Shown here piece by piece: positions 6,995 through 13,466 of a stretch of 15,007 bases of DNA (its first letter is position 1; each line of letters begins with the position of its first letter). This stretch comes from Thermoleophilia bacterium (GTDB lineage: Bacteria > Actinomycetota > Thermoleophilia > Gaiellales > JAICJC01). Made by a program: the position numbers and the translations under genes. The stretch is from contig JAICJM010000089.1 of assembly GCA_025928435.1 (NCBI GenBank), positions 1-15,007 of the forward strand, given 5' to 3'. The notes under the pieces were generated by a model. The model was not told where the DNA came from. It saw only the letters and a list, made by a program, of their open reading frames with translations, and did no database searches.

Positions 6995-7000
6995 ACGCTA
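6995..7000 (-). promoter_or_regulatory. -10 box for the NlpC/P60 gene, starting in the upstream stop codon
   Basis: TAGCGT on the minus strand begins with the TAG stop codon of the small membrane protein gene (6998-7000). It ends nine bases before ATG 6985. No clear -35 is visible, so promoter activity is a guess from position and from the same pattern at other genes. Confidence 0.35.
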
Positions 7001-7285
7001 GTGAAAGCGCGATGCGGCGGAGCGTGTGCGCGAGAGCGGGATCTGCTTGCGCTGCCACAGCCCGACCTCGAACGCGATGATCCCGAGCAGCCCGGCCCCG
7101 GCCCAGAGCAGTTCGGCGCGGAGCGGGTGGTGATGGTGGGGGCGGGTGCCGCAGACGGCCGCCGTGCGCGTCGGGCAGGACGGCTTCGGGGTGGTCATCT
7201 GCCAGGTCACGACACCGGCGATCAGGAACGCGACCGCGAGTGCCGCAATCGCCAGCGGAACGGCCCATCGGCGAGAACGTGTCAC
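6998..7285 (-). CDS. Small two-helix membrane protein of unknown function
   Basis: This 95-residue protein starts at GTG 7285. A basic MTRSRR start leads into helix 1 (WAVPLAIAALAVAFLIAGVV, about 7-26). A loop with two cysteines and four histidines follows (CPTRTAAVCGTRPHHHHP), then helix 2 (ELLWAGAGLLGIIAFEVGLW, about 58-77) and a basic tail. By the positive-inside rule both ends are cytoplasmic and the Cys/His loop is outside, where a disulfide or metal binding is conceivable but unproven. A TACGGT box seven bases before the GTG supports the start; the frame is open further upstream, but that part is antisense-like shadow of the c-di-GMP gene. It sits 59 bp after that gene, and its TAG stop overlaps the -10 of the NlpC/P60 gene. 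I recognise no family. Confidence 0.65.
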   Translation of the reverse strand: MTRSRRWAVPLAIAALAVAFLIAGVVTWQMTTPKPSCPTRTAAVCGTRPHHHHPLRAELLWAGAGLLGIIAFEVGLWQRKQIPLSRTRSAASRFH

Positions 7286-7292
7286 GTCCCGC

Positions 7293-7298
7293 ACCGTA
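7293..7298 (-). promoter_or_regulatory. -10 box for the small membrane protein gene (leaderless type)
   Basis: TACGGT on the minus strand ends seven bases before GTG 7285, and there is no Shine-Dalgarno sequence. The spacing is the same as for the PrmC-like and MFS genes. Confidence 0.4.
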
Positions 7299-7344
7299 CC
7301 ATCTCCGCCCCCGCCGCGGCAGCGAACGGCGAGACCGAGTTGAG

Positions 7345-9099
7345 CTAAGCCGCGCGGCGGCTCTGATGTGCCAGATGGGCCGTGAAATCGGAGGCCGGCA
7401 TCGGCCTGCCGAAGAGGTATCCCTGGCCCAGCGGGCACCCGCGGTCGATCAGGAAGGCGAGCTGCTCCTCCGTCTCGATGCCCTCGGCCAAGCACTGGAG
7501 GCCGAGGTTGCGGGCGAGGTCGATCATGGCCTCGATCAGGACGACGGCGCCCCGGTCGCCGGGGACGTCGGCGGTGAAGCTGCGGTCGATCTTCAGCGTG
7601 TTCACGCGCAGCTGGTTCAGCCGGCTGAGGGACGAGTGACCGAGCCCGAAGTCGTCGATCGCGAGCCGCAGGCCGCGGGCATGCAGCTCGGCCAGCACCG
7701 GCTCGAGGTCGGCCGCCTGCGACATGACGGCGTCCTCGGTGATCTCCATCATCATCCGGTCGGCGTTCAGGCCGAACGCCTCGACCGTGGACATGACCTG
7801 GCGCATGGCGGTCGGCAGCCAGAAGGCCGGCGGGAGGTTGACGGAGACGAACAGGTCCTGCCCGGCGTTGCGCCAGTCGCGGCTCTGGCGGCAGGCCTCG
7901 TCGACGACCCAGTCCGTGATGGGCCGGATCAGGCCGGTGCGCTCGGCGATCGGCAGGAACTCGGCCGGGGCCAGCAGGCCGCGGTCGGGGTCGTTCCAGC
8001 GGATCAGGGCCTCGGCGCCGATCGTGCGGCGGTCGTTGAGGCTCACGAGGGGCTGGTAGTGGAGCTCGAGCTCGTCCCGTCTGGCCGCATGCCGCAGCCG
8101 TCCCGCCAGCGAGAGCTCGCGGCCGGGGTCGCGGTCGCCGGGGCGGTAGAGCTGGAAGCCGTCGCGGCCGGCGTCCTTGGCGGCGTAGAGCGCGACATCG
8201 GCGTGCTTCATCAGCGCCTCGCCCGTGTCGGCGTCGTCGGGGTAGACGCTGGCGCCGATGCTGGCGGTGACCACGAGCTCGACCTCGCCGAGCATGACCG
8301 GCTCGACCAGGGCGTCGCGCATCTTGTCCGCGATCCGCCCGGCGGCGGCGCGCATGTGGGCGTGCGTCTGGCTGCGCGGGGTGCGGGCATCGCCGCGGCC
8401 GGTCACGAGGATCAGGAACTCGTCGCCGCCCTGACGCGCGACCACGTCGCCGGCCCGGGTGACGCGGCGCAGGCGCCGGGCCACCTCCTTGAGCAGCTCG
8501 TCCCCGATCGTATGGCCGAAGTTGTCGTTGATCAGCTTGAAGTCGTCGAGGTCGACGTAGAGCACGGCGGCCGCCCCGCCGTCGCGGTCGGCGGCGGCGA
8601 TCGCCGTCGTCAGATGCTCCTGGAACAGCGTGCGGTTCGGGAGGTCGGTGAGCGCGTCGTGGTAGGCGAGGTATGCGAGCCGGTCCTCGGCCTGCTTGCG
8701 GGCGGTCACGTCGAAGATGACGCCGTCGAGGAACTCGACCTCGCCCGTCGCGTCGAAGATGCCGCGGCCGCGCTCGTACACCCACCGCACGGACCCGTCG
8801 GCGTGGACGACCCGGTACTCGATCACGAAGGCGTCGCGGCGCTCGATCGCCTCGCCCACACCGTGCTCGACGAGCTCGCGGTCGTCGGGGTGGATCACGC
8901 TCGCGAACGTGCGCACGCTGCTGCCGATGAACTCGGCCGCCGGATAGCCGGTGATGGCCTCGATCTCGTCGCTGAGGAACTGCATGGCCCAGTCGCTCTC
9001 GGGAGAGCAGCGGTAGATGGCCCCGGGCACGTTGGAGATCAGTGCCTCGAGGCGGTGCGCGTCCCACATCGCGTTGCCGGTGAAGTCGGAAGAATGCAT
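7345..9099 (-). CDS. PAS-GGDEF-EAL c-di-GMP synthase/phosphodiesterase
   Basis: This 584-residue signalling protein has no membrane segment. An N-terminal PAS_3-type sensor (about 15-130) is followed by its PAC segment (EYRVVHADGSVRWVYERGRG, then VIFDVTARKQAEDRL). The diguanylate cyclase domain holds DALTDLPNRT and an intact GGDEF at 224-228. An inhibitory I-site RAGD (215-218) lies five residues before it. The EAL phosphodiesterase domain has EAL at 363-365, an Asn in VNLPP, Glu in EITED, the DDFG pair 482-483, the Lys in LKIDRSF, AEGIE and GQGYLFG. Both halves therefore look catalytically competent, and which direction dominates cannot be told. ATG 9099 is chosen because it lies just before the PAS domain. 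The frame is open to TTG 9213, and no ribosome binding site marks either. Confidence 0.93.
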   Translation of the reverse strand: MHSSDFTGNAMWDAHRLEALISNVPGAIYRCSPESDWAMQFLSDEIEAITGYPAAEFIGSSVRTFASVIHPDDRELVEHGVGEAIERRDAFVIEYRVVHADGSVRWVYERGRGIFDATGEVEFLDGVIFDVTARKQAEDRLAYLAYHDALTDLPNRTLFQEHLTTAIAAADRDGGAAAVLYVDLDDFKLINDNFGHTIGDELLKEVARRLRRVTRAGDVVARQGGDEFLILVTGRGDARTPRSQTHAHMRAAAGRIADKMRDALVEPVMLGEVELVVTASIGASVYPDDADTGEALMKHADVALYAAKDAGRDGFQLYRPGDRDPGRELSLAGRLRHAARRDELELHYQPLVSLNDRRTIGAEALIRWNDPDRGLLAPAEFLPIAERTGLIRPITDWVVDEACRQSRDWRNAGQDLFVSVNLPPAFWLPTAMRQVMSTVEAFGLNADRMMMEITEDAVMSQAADLEPVLAELHARGLRLAIDDFGLGHSSLSRLNQLRVNTLKIDRSFTADVPGDRGAVVLIEAMIDLARNLGLQCLAEGIETEEQLAFLIDRGCPLGQGYLFGRPMPASDFTAHLAHQSRRAA

Positions 9100-9300
9100 C
9101 GCCCGGGTGTTCGTCAGGGAATGGTGAGGGGACAGCACCCGAAAAGGGGATCGACAGCCGGTGGCCTCACAAGTTCTCAGCGTTTTTTCAGATCTGTCTC
9201 CGGTTCTCTTCAAACTGCTCGGGCATCATGCACGTACTCACCGCAGCCTCGCGGGCGCGGATGACGCGCCCGCTTGCTCCACCCGAAAGGTCGAATCAGC
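9100..9300. promoter_or_regulatory. Divergent intergenic region between the c-di-GMP and htrA genes
   Basis: This 201-bp stretch is A/T-richer than its surroundings. It holds a T6 run (9183-9188), two CTCA direct repeats exactly 10 bp apart (9166 and 9176), two GTTCTC words 30 bp apart (9173 and 9203), and a GC hairpin near htrA. No confident promoter could be picked for either gene. Confidence 0.4.
9251..9273 (+). repeat. 9-bp perfect hairpin in the htrA 5' region
   Basis: GCGGGCGCG (9251-9259) pairs perfectly with CGCGCCCGC (9265-9273) around a 5-nt loop. It ends 27 bases before the htrA ATG. There is no T run, so it is more likely an mRNA 5' structure than a terminator. Confidence 0.6.
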
Positions 9301-10455
9301 ATGAGAACCCCCATCGTCGTCGCAGCGCTCGTCGCCGCGACCGGGCTCGGCGCCTCGGCGGCGGCGGTCGCCGTCCACGAGACCGACGGCGGCTCCCACA
9401 CCACCGTCATCCGCCGGCCCGCGGTGACGGTGAACGCGGCCCCCGCAGCGACCACGTCGCCGTCGGGCGGGCTGAGCGTCAGCCAGATCTACCAGAAGGC
9501 CGTCCCCGGGGTCGTCGAGGTGCTGGCCACCGGCCAGGCGAGCGGGGGCAACGGCTTCTTCGGTCCGCAGACCGAGAGCGCACAGGGCACCGGGTTCCAG
9601 GTCGACACGAAGGGCGACATCGTCACCAACTTCCACGTCGTCGAGAACTCCGACTCGGTGCGCGTGCGCCTGAACGACGGACACACCTATCCCGGCCGCG
9701 TCATCGGCCGCGAGCCCGCCAAGGACCTCGCCGTCATCCGCATCACCGCGCCGGCCGGCGAGCTGACGCCGCTGCACTTCGCCGACTCGTCGGCCGTGCA
9801 GGTGGGCGACTCGGTCGTCGCGATCGGCGACCCGTACGGCCTGCGCAACACCGCGACGGCCGGGATCGTGAGCGCGCTGCACCGCACGATCGTCTCGCCC
9901 AGCAACGACAAGATCACGGGCGTGATCCAGACCGACGCCGCGATCAACAGCGGCAACAGCGGCGGCCCGCTCCTGAACTCGGAGGGCCAGGTCATCGGCG
10001 TCAACAGCCAGATCTACGCCGGGTCGCAGGGCGGCGGCAGCGGCGGCAACATCGGCATCGGGTTCGTGATCCCGTCCAACACGGTCGCGAAGGTCGCGCG
10101 CAACCTGATCGAGACGGCGAAGACGAAGCCGTACGTCGGCATCGTCCTCGTCACGGTGACGCCCTCCGTCGCGAACGCGACCGGGATGCACGCCGGCGTC
10201 GAGATCGTCTCGGTCACGAAGGACGCCCCCGGCGACCGCGCCGGCCTGAAGGGCGCGACCGGCACCAAGACGATCGAGGGCACGCAGTTCGAGACCGGCG
10301 GCGACGTGATCACCAAGATCGACGGCACCTCGGTGCAGACCGCCGACGAGCTGATCGCCCAGATCTCGACGAAGAAGCCCGGTAACCAGATCCAGCTCGA
10401 GATCATCCGGGACGGCCAGACGCGCACCATCACGGTGACGCTGGGCAGCAACTAG
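9301..10455 (+). CDS. HtrA/DegP-type trypsin-like serine protease with PDZ domain
   Basis: HtrA proteases degrade misfolded envelope proteins outside the membrane. This 384-residue product opens with a hydrophobic signal or anchor segment (TPIVVAALVAATGLGASAAA). A low-complexity Ala/Thr/Ser linker leads to the protease domain from about residue 60. The triad is His112 (TNFHVVEN), Asp142 (KDLAVIRI) and Ser220 (INSGNSGGPLLN), all intact, with GIGFVIPSNTV closing the domain. A single C-terminal PDZ domain (about 275-380) contains APGDRAGLKGATG, GGDVITKIDGTSV and TADELIAQISTKKPG. A Gly-rich insertion (GSQGGGSGGN) precedes the last protease strand. ATG 9301 is chosen for its signal peptide and an AAAGG ten bases upstream; a TTG at 9274 is in frame. 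It is probably monocistronic, as a 45-bp palindrome follows the stop directly. Confidence 0.95.
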   Translation: MRTPIVVAALVAATGLGASAAAVAVHETDGGSHTTVIRRPAVTVNAAPAATTSPSGGLSVSQIYQKAVPGVVEVLATGQASGGNGFFGPQTESAQGTGFQVDTKGDIVTNFHVVENSDSVRVRLNDGHTYPGRVIGREPAKDLAVIRITAPAGELTPLHFADSSAVQVGDSVVAIGDPYGLRNTATAGIVSALHRTIVSPSNDKITGVIQTDAAINSGNSGGPLLNSEGQVIGVNSQIYAGSQGGGSGGNIGIGFVIPSNTVAKVARNLIETAKTKPYVGIVLVTVTPSVANATGMHAGVEIVSVTKDAPGDRAGLKGATGTKTIEGTQFETGGDVITKIDGTSVQTADELIAQISTKKPGNQIQLEIIRDGQTRTITVTLGSN

Positions 10456-10500
10456 CGACCCGGGGACAGTCCCCGCGCGGCGGGGACTGTCCCCGGGTCG
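10456..10500 (+). repeat. 45-bp perfect palindrome after htrA (REP-like or terminator)
   Basis: Two perfect 21-bp arms (10456-10476 and 10480-10500) flank a GCG loop, beginning on the first base after the htrA stop. Each arm contains its own small palindrome, GGGGAC-A-GTCCCC. There is no T run. It may act as a transcription barrier or RNA stabiliser at the htrA 3' end, or be a REP-type repeat. Its right arm covers the expected -35 zone of the P450 promoter. Confidence 0.85.
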
Positions 10501-10506
10501 TGGCTC

Positions 10507-10512
10507 TATGCT
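10507..10512 (+). promoter_or_regulatory. -10 box for the P450-metF pair (leaderless type)
   Basis: TATGCT, close to the TATAAT consensus, ends six bases before ATG 10519 with no Shine-Dalgarno sequence. The -35 position falls within the right arm of the preceding palindrome and has no consensus hexamer. Confidence 0.5.
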
Positions 10513-10518
10513 GCGCGC

Positions 10519-11880
10519 ATGATCTCCGGCGAGGCTCGCGAACGCCCACCTGCCGTGGGCGGCCGGGCTCGCCCGCCGGGGCCGGGCGGGTCGGCGTGGG
10601 TCAACTTCACCCGCTACCTGCGCGATCCACTGGGGACGATGGACGGGTTCGCGGCCGACCATGGAGGCGTCGCCTACGTGCGCTTCCCGGGCGGCCACAG
10701 CTTCTTCTTCGTCAGCGACGCCGAGCTCGTCCGCAAGGTGCTCGTCGACGACAACGCCGCGTTCGTGAAGGGCCGCGCGCTGCGGGCCGCCAAGCGGCTC
10801 CTCGGCGAGGGGTTGCTGACGAGCGAGGGCGCCGACCATCTGCGCCGGCGGCGCTCGATCCAGCCGGTGTTCGGCCACGAGCGCATCGCCCGCTACGGCG
10901 ACGCGATGATCGACGCCGCCGAGCACGTCTCGTCGAGCTGGGCCGACGGGGCCGAGGTCGACATCAACGGCGAGATGACCCGGGTCGCCCTGCGGGTCGT
11001 GGGCCGCACCATCTTCGACGCGGACGTCGAGTCCGAGGCGCCCGAGATCGGCGAGGTGCTCGACGCCGGCATGCAGGTCTTCCACCGCTTCCTGCTCCCC
11101 GGGGCCGAGCTCCTGTGGCGGATGCCGCTCCCGGCCACGCGCCGCTTCAATGCCGCCAAGCGCGACATCGACGCCTTCCTCGAGCGGCTGGTCGCCGATC
11201 GAGCCGTGGACGGGGAGGGCGACAACCTCGTCGCGGTGCTCCGCCGGCTGCGCGACGAGTCCGGACGGCCGGCCCTGAGCGAGGAGGAGATCCGCGACGA
11301 GGCGATCACGCTCATGCTGGCCGGCCACGAGACCACCGCGCAGGCGTTGACCTGGACGTGGTTCCTGCTGCACCGCAACCCGGCCGCCCGGCAGGCGCTC
11401 CGGGCCGAGCTGACCGAGCAGCTCGGCGACCGCCCGCCGGCGCCGGACGACTTCCCCCGCCTCCCGTACACCCAGGCGGTCTTCCGCGAGGCGCTGCGCC
11501 TGTACCCGCCCGTGTGGGCGCTGGCGCGGATCGCGAACCGGCCCTACGCGCTCGGCCCCTACGCCGTCCCCGAGGGCGGCACGATCGTCATGAGCCAGTG
11601 GGTCGTCCAGCGCAGCGAGCGCTACTTCACCGACCCGCTGCGGTTCGCGCCGGAGCGCTGGATCGACGGGCCCGCCCCGCCGCCGGGCGCCTACTTCCCG
11701 TTCGCCGCCGGCCCGCGCATGTGCATCGGCGAGCGCTTCGCCATGCTCGAGGGGACGCTCGTGCTCGCGGCCATCGGCCGCGCCTGGGAGGTCGTCCCCG
11801 GCGCCGACCCGCCGCGCATCGACGCCCGCTTCACCCTCCGCCCGCGCGGCGGGCTCCCGGCGACGGTGCGGGCCGCGTGA
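10519..11880 (+). CDS. Cytochrome P450 monooxygenase
   Basis: This soluble 453-residue haem-thiolate monooxygenase has every P450 signature: the I-helix oxygen-activation motif AGHETTAQ, the K-helix ExxR as EALR, the PERW segment FAPERW, and the haem-binding loop FPFAAGPRMCIGERFAM with Cys402 as axial ligand. The N-terminus has no membrane anchor. The overall pattern (FVKGRALRAAKRLLGEGLLT, then LRRRRSIQPVF) resembles bacterial P450s related to the CYP4/CYP102 haem domains, so a fatty-acyl or other hydrophobic substrate is possible but not shown. No ferredoxin or reductase is nearby, so electrons must come from elsewhere. The start at 10519 is supported by a TATGCT box six bases upstream. Its TGA overlaps the GTG of metF by four bases, implying co-transcription and coupled translation. 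Confidence 0.95.
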   Translation: MISGEARERPPAVGGRARPPGPGGSAWVNFTRYLRDPLGTMDGFAADHGGVAYVRFPGGHSFFFVSDAELVRKVLVDDNAAFVKGRALRAAKRLLGEGLLTSEGADHLRRRRSIQPVFGHERIARYGDAMIDAAEHVSSSWADGAEVDINGEMTRVALRVVGRTIFDADVESEAPEIGEVLDAGMQVFHRFLLPGAELLWRMPLPATRRFNAAKRDIDAFLERLVADRAVDGEGDNLVAVLRRLRDESGRPALSEEEIRDEAITLMLAGHETTAQALTWTWFLLHRNPAARQALRAELTEQLGDRPPAPDDFPRLPYTQAVFREALRLYPPVWALARIANRPYALGPYAVPEGGTIVMSQWVVQRSERYFTDPLRFAPERWIDGPAPPPGAYFPFAAGPRMCIGERFAMLEGTLVLAAIGRAWEVVPGADPPRIDARFTLRPRGGLPATVRAA

Positions 11881-12749
11881 GCGCCGCATCCGGCCTCGCT
11901 GCGCGCCTCGCGGCGCGCGAGTTCCTCGTGACGTCCGAGCTGGTGCCGCCGCGCGACGGCGACGCCTCTGCGGTCGAGCGGTCGGTGGAGCAGCTGGCGT
12001 TCGCCGACGCGCTCAACATCACCGACCTGCCTCGCGCGCGCCCGCGCGTGTCTGCCCTGGCCGCGGCCGCCATCGCGATCCGGGCGGGGGCCGAGCCGAT
12101 CCTGCAGATGACGACGCGCGACCGCAACCGCATCGCGCTCGCGTCCGACGCCCTCGGCGCGATCGCGCTCGGCGTCGGCGCCGTGCTGCCGCTGGGCGGC
12201 GACCCGATCCCGGAGGGCGTCCCCGGGAAGGCGGTCGGCGACCTCGACGCCGGCGGGCTCGTGCAGCTCCTGGTCGACCTCTCGAACGGCCTGCTCCCCG
12301 ACGGGGCGCGGCTCGAGCGGCCGCCGCCGCGCCTGCTCATCGGGGCGGCCGCGTCGCCGAAGTTCACGCCGGCCGCCTCGCTGGCGGCCAAGATCGCCGC
12401 CGGAGCGGCGTTTGTGCAGACCCAGGTCGTCCTCGACGCCGACGCGTTCGGCGCGTGGGTCGAGGGGCTGCGGGCCATCTCGGCGCTCGGGGATGTGCCG
12501 CTCCTGCCGAGCGTGGTCGTGCCGGCGTCGGCGCGGTCGGTCGAGCTCGTGGGCGGGTTCGGGGCGCAGGTCGCGCCCGGGGTCGCCGAGCGGGCCGAGG
12601 CCGGCGAGGGCGAGGCGGTGGCCCGCGAGATCGTCACCCGGCTCGTCGCGATGCCCGAGGTGCGGGGCGTCCACGTGCTCTCGATCGGGTCGGATCCGTT
12701 GGCCGCCACCCGCCTGGCGGCCTTCGCCCGGGAGGCAGCCGCCGCCTGA
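11877..12749 (+). CDS. metF: Methylenetetrahydrofolate reductase family protein
   Basis: MetF reduces 5,10-methylene-THF to 5-methyl-THF using FAD, feeding methionine synthesis or C1 flux. The 290-residue product keeps the main family sites: the catalytic Glu in VTSELVPPRDGD, ALNITDLPRARPRVSALA, the folate/FAD segment EPILQMTTRDRNRIAL, LPLGGDPIPEG (the Asp equivalent to E. coli Asp120) and FVQTQVV (the substrate-binding Gln). The TTRDRNR region resembles the short MetF type of acetogens and actinobacteria rather than the E. coli enzyme. It starts at GTG 11877 inside the P450 stop (GTGA overlap), so it is probably translated by coupling. It may be the cell's main MetF or a paralogue dedicated to the P450 pathway; the sequence alone cannot decide. 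Confidence 0.88.
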   Translation: MSAASGLAARLAAREFLVTSELVPPRDGDASAVERSVEQLAFADALNITDLPRARPRVSALAAAAIAIRAGAEPILQMTTRDRNRIALASDALGAIALGVGAVLPLGGDPIPEGVPGKAVGDLDAGGLVQLLVDLSNGLLPDGARLERPPPRLLIGAAASPKFTPAASLAAKIAAGAAFVQTQVVLDADAFGAWVEGLRAISALGDVPLLPSVVVPASARSVELVGGFGAQVAPGVAERAEAGEGEAVAREIVTRLVAMPEVRGVHVLSIGSDPLAATRLAAFAREAAAA

Positions 12750-12761
12750 TACCGGTTCGAA

Positions 12762-12790
12762 TTGCCAGCGGAGTTAGACGCGTCTAAACT
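12762..12790 (+). promoter_or_regulatory. Promoter of the mntR-mntH operon
   Basis: TTGCCA (12762-12767), a 17-bp spacer and TAAACT (12785-12790) form the best two-box promoter in the window. The ATG at 12801 lies ten bases after the -10, so the mRNA would be nearly leaderless. A palindromic operator occupies the spacer and overlaps the -10 box. Confidence 0.75.
12774..12787 (+). promoter_or_regulatory. Palindromic operator, probable MntR/DtxR-type site
   Basis: TTAGACGCGTCTAA is a perfect 14-bp palindrome that overlaps the first three bases of the -10 box. Its TTAG/CTAA ends recall the TTAGG half-sites of DtxR and IdeR boxes. Bound regulator would block RNA polymerase, so autorepression of mntR-mntH under high Mn(II) is a reasonable inference. 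Confidence 0.7.
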
Positions 12791-12800
12791 CAGAGTTGCA

Positions 12801-13466
12801 ATGGTAAGCGAATCGGCGCAGGACTACCTAAAGGCAATCTGGAAGCTCGAGCGGGCCGGCGACATGTCGACGAGCGCGCTGGCCGAGTCGCTCGGCGTGA
12901 CGCCGGCGTCCGCCACCGCGATGCTGAAGAAGCTCGCGACCCTCGGGCTGGTCGTGCACGAGCGCTACCGGGGCGCCACTCTGACCCCGGCCGGCGAGCG
13001 CATGGCGCTCGAGGTCGTGCGCCACCACCGCCTGCTCGAACTCTACCTGATGGAGGCCCTGGGGCTGTCCTGGGACCAGGTGCACGAGGAGGCGGAGAAG
13101 CTCGAGCACCACCTCTCGGACGAGCTCGAGGCCCGCATCGACCAGGCCCTCGGCTTCCCGACCCGCGACCCGCACGGCGACCCGATCCCCTCGCCCGAGC
13201 TGCTTCTCGCGCGCGACGAGCTCACGTGCCTGAGCGACCTCGAGGCCGGCAGCATGACGGTCATCCGGCGCGTCCCGGACGGCGACCCCGAGCTGCTGCG
13301 CTACCTGGCCACGCTCGGGCTGGTGCCGGCGGAGGAGGTCACGGTCGTGGAGCAGGCGCCGTTCGACGGCCCGGTCACCATCGAGGTGCGCGGAAGCCGG
13401 CACGCCATCGGCCGCTCGCTGGCGGCCCAGATCGAGGTGGGGGTGGAGCATGCCGCCGCCGGCTGA
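12801..13466 (+). CDS. mntR: MntR-like, DtxR-family Mn-dependent regulator with SH3/FeoA domain
   Basis: This 221-residue metal-dependent repressor has an N-terminal winged helix (1-65: TSALAESLGVTPASATAMLKKLATLGLV), a dimerisation/metal domain (66-135) and a C-terminal SH3/FeoA-like domain (about 145-218), so it has DtxR/IdeR length. Its metal ligands are of MntR type: Asp8, His76, Glu99, Glu102 and His103, where DtxR has Met10 and Cys102. The MntR ligand Glu11 is Lys11 here, so the second metal site may differ. This argues for Mn(II) over Fe(II) sensing (inference). ATG 12801 begins SESAQDYL, the usual family start; an in-frame TTG at 12762 is part of the -35 box. It overlaps the Nramp gene by 17 bp. 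A palindrome in its promoter suggests autoregulation. Confidence 0.92.
   Translation: MVSESAQDYLKAIWKLERAGDMSTSALAESLGVTPASATAMLKKLATLGLVVHERYRGATLTPAGERMALEVVRHHRLLELYLMEALGLSWDQVHEEAEKLEHHLSDELEARIDQALGFPTRDPHGDPIPSPELLLARDELTCLSDLEAGSMTVIRRVPDGDPELLRYLATLGLVPAEEVTVVEQAPFDGPVTIEVRGSRHAIGRSLAAQIEVGVEHAAAG

Noticed and set aside
4376..7348. Long plus-strand open frame of 990 codons.
   Set aside because: It runs antisense to the MFS, NlpC/P60 and small membrane protein genes. Its product is low-complexity Arg/His/Gly-rich with no domain.
7240..9264. Plus-strand open frame of 674 codons over the c-di-GMP gene.
   Set aside because: It is antisense to an intact PAS-GGDEF-EAL gene and shows no domain of its own.
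9238..11889. Minus-strand open frame of 883 codons over htrA and the P450 gene.
   Set aside because: It is antisense to two intact genes with complete catalytic motifs and has Arg/Asp/Gly-rich shadow composition.
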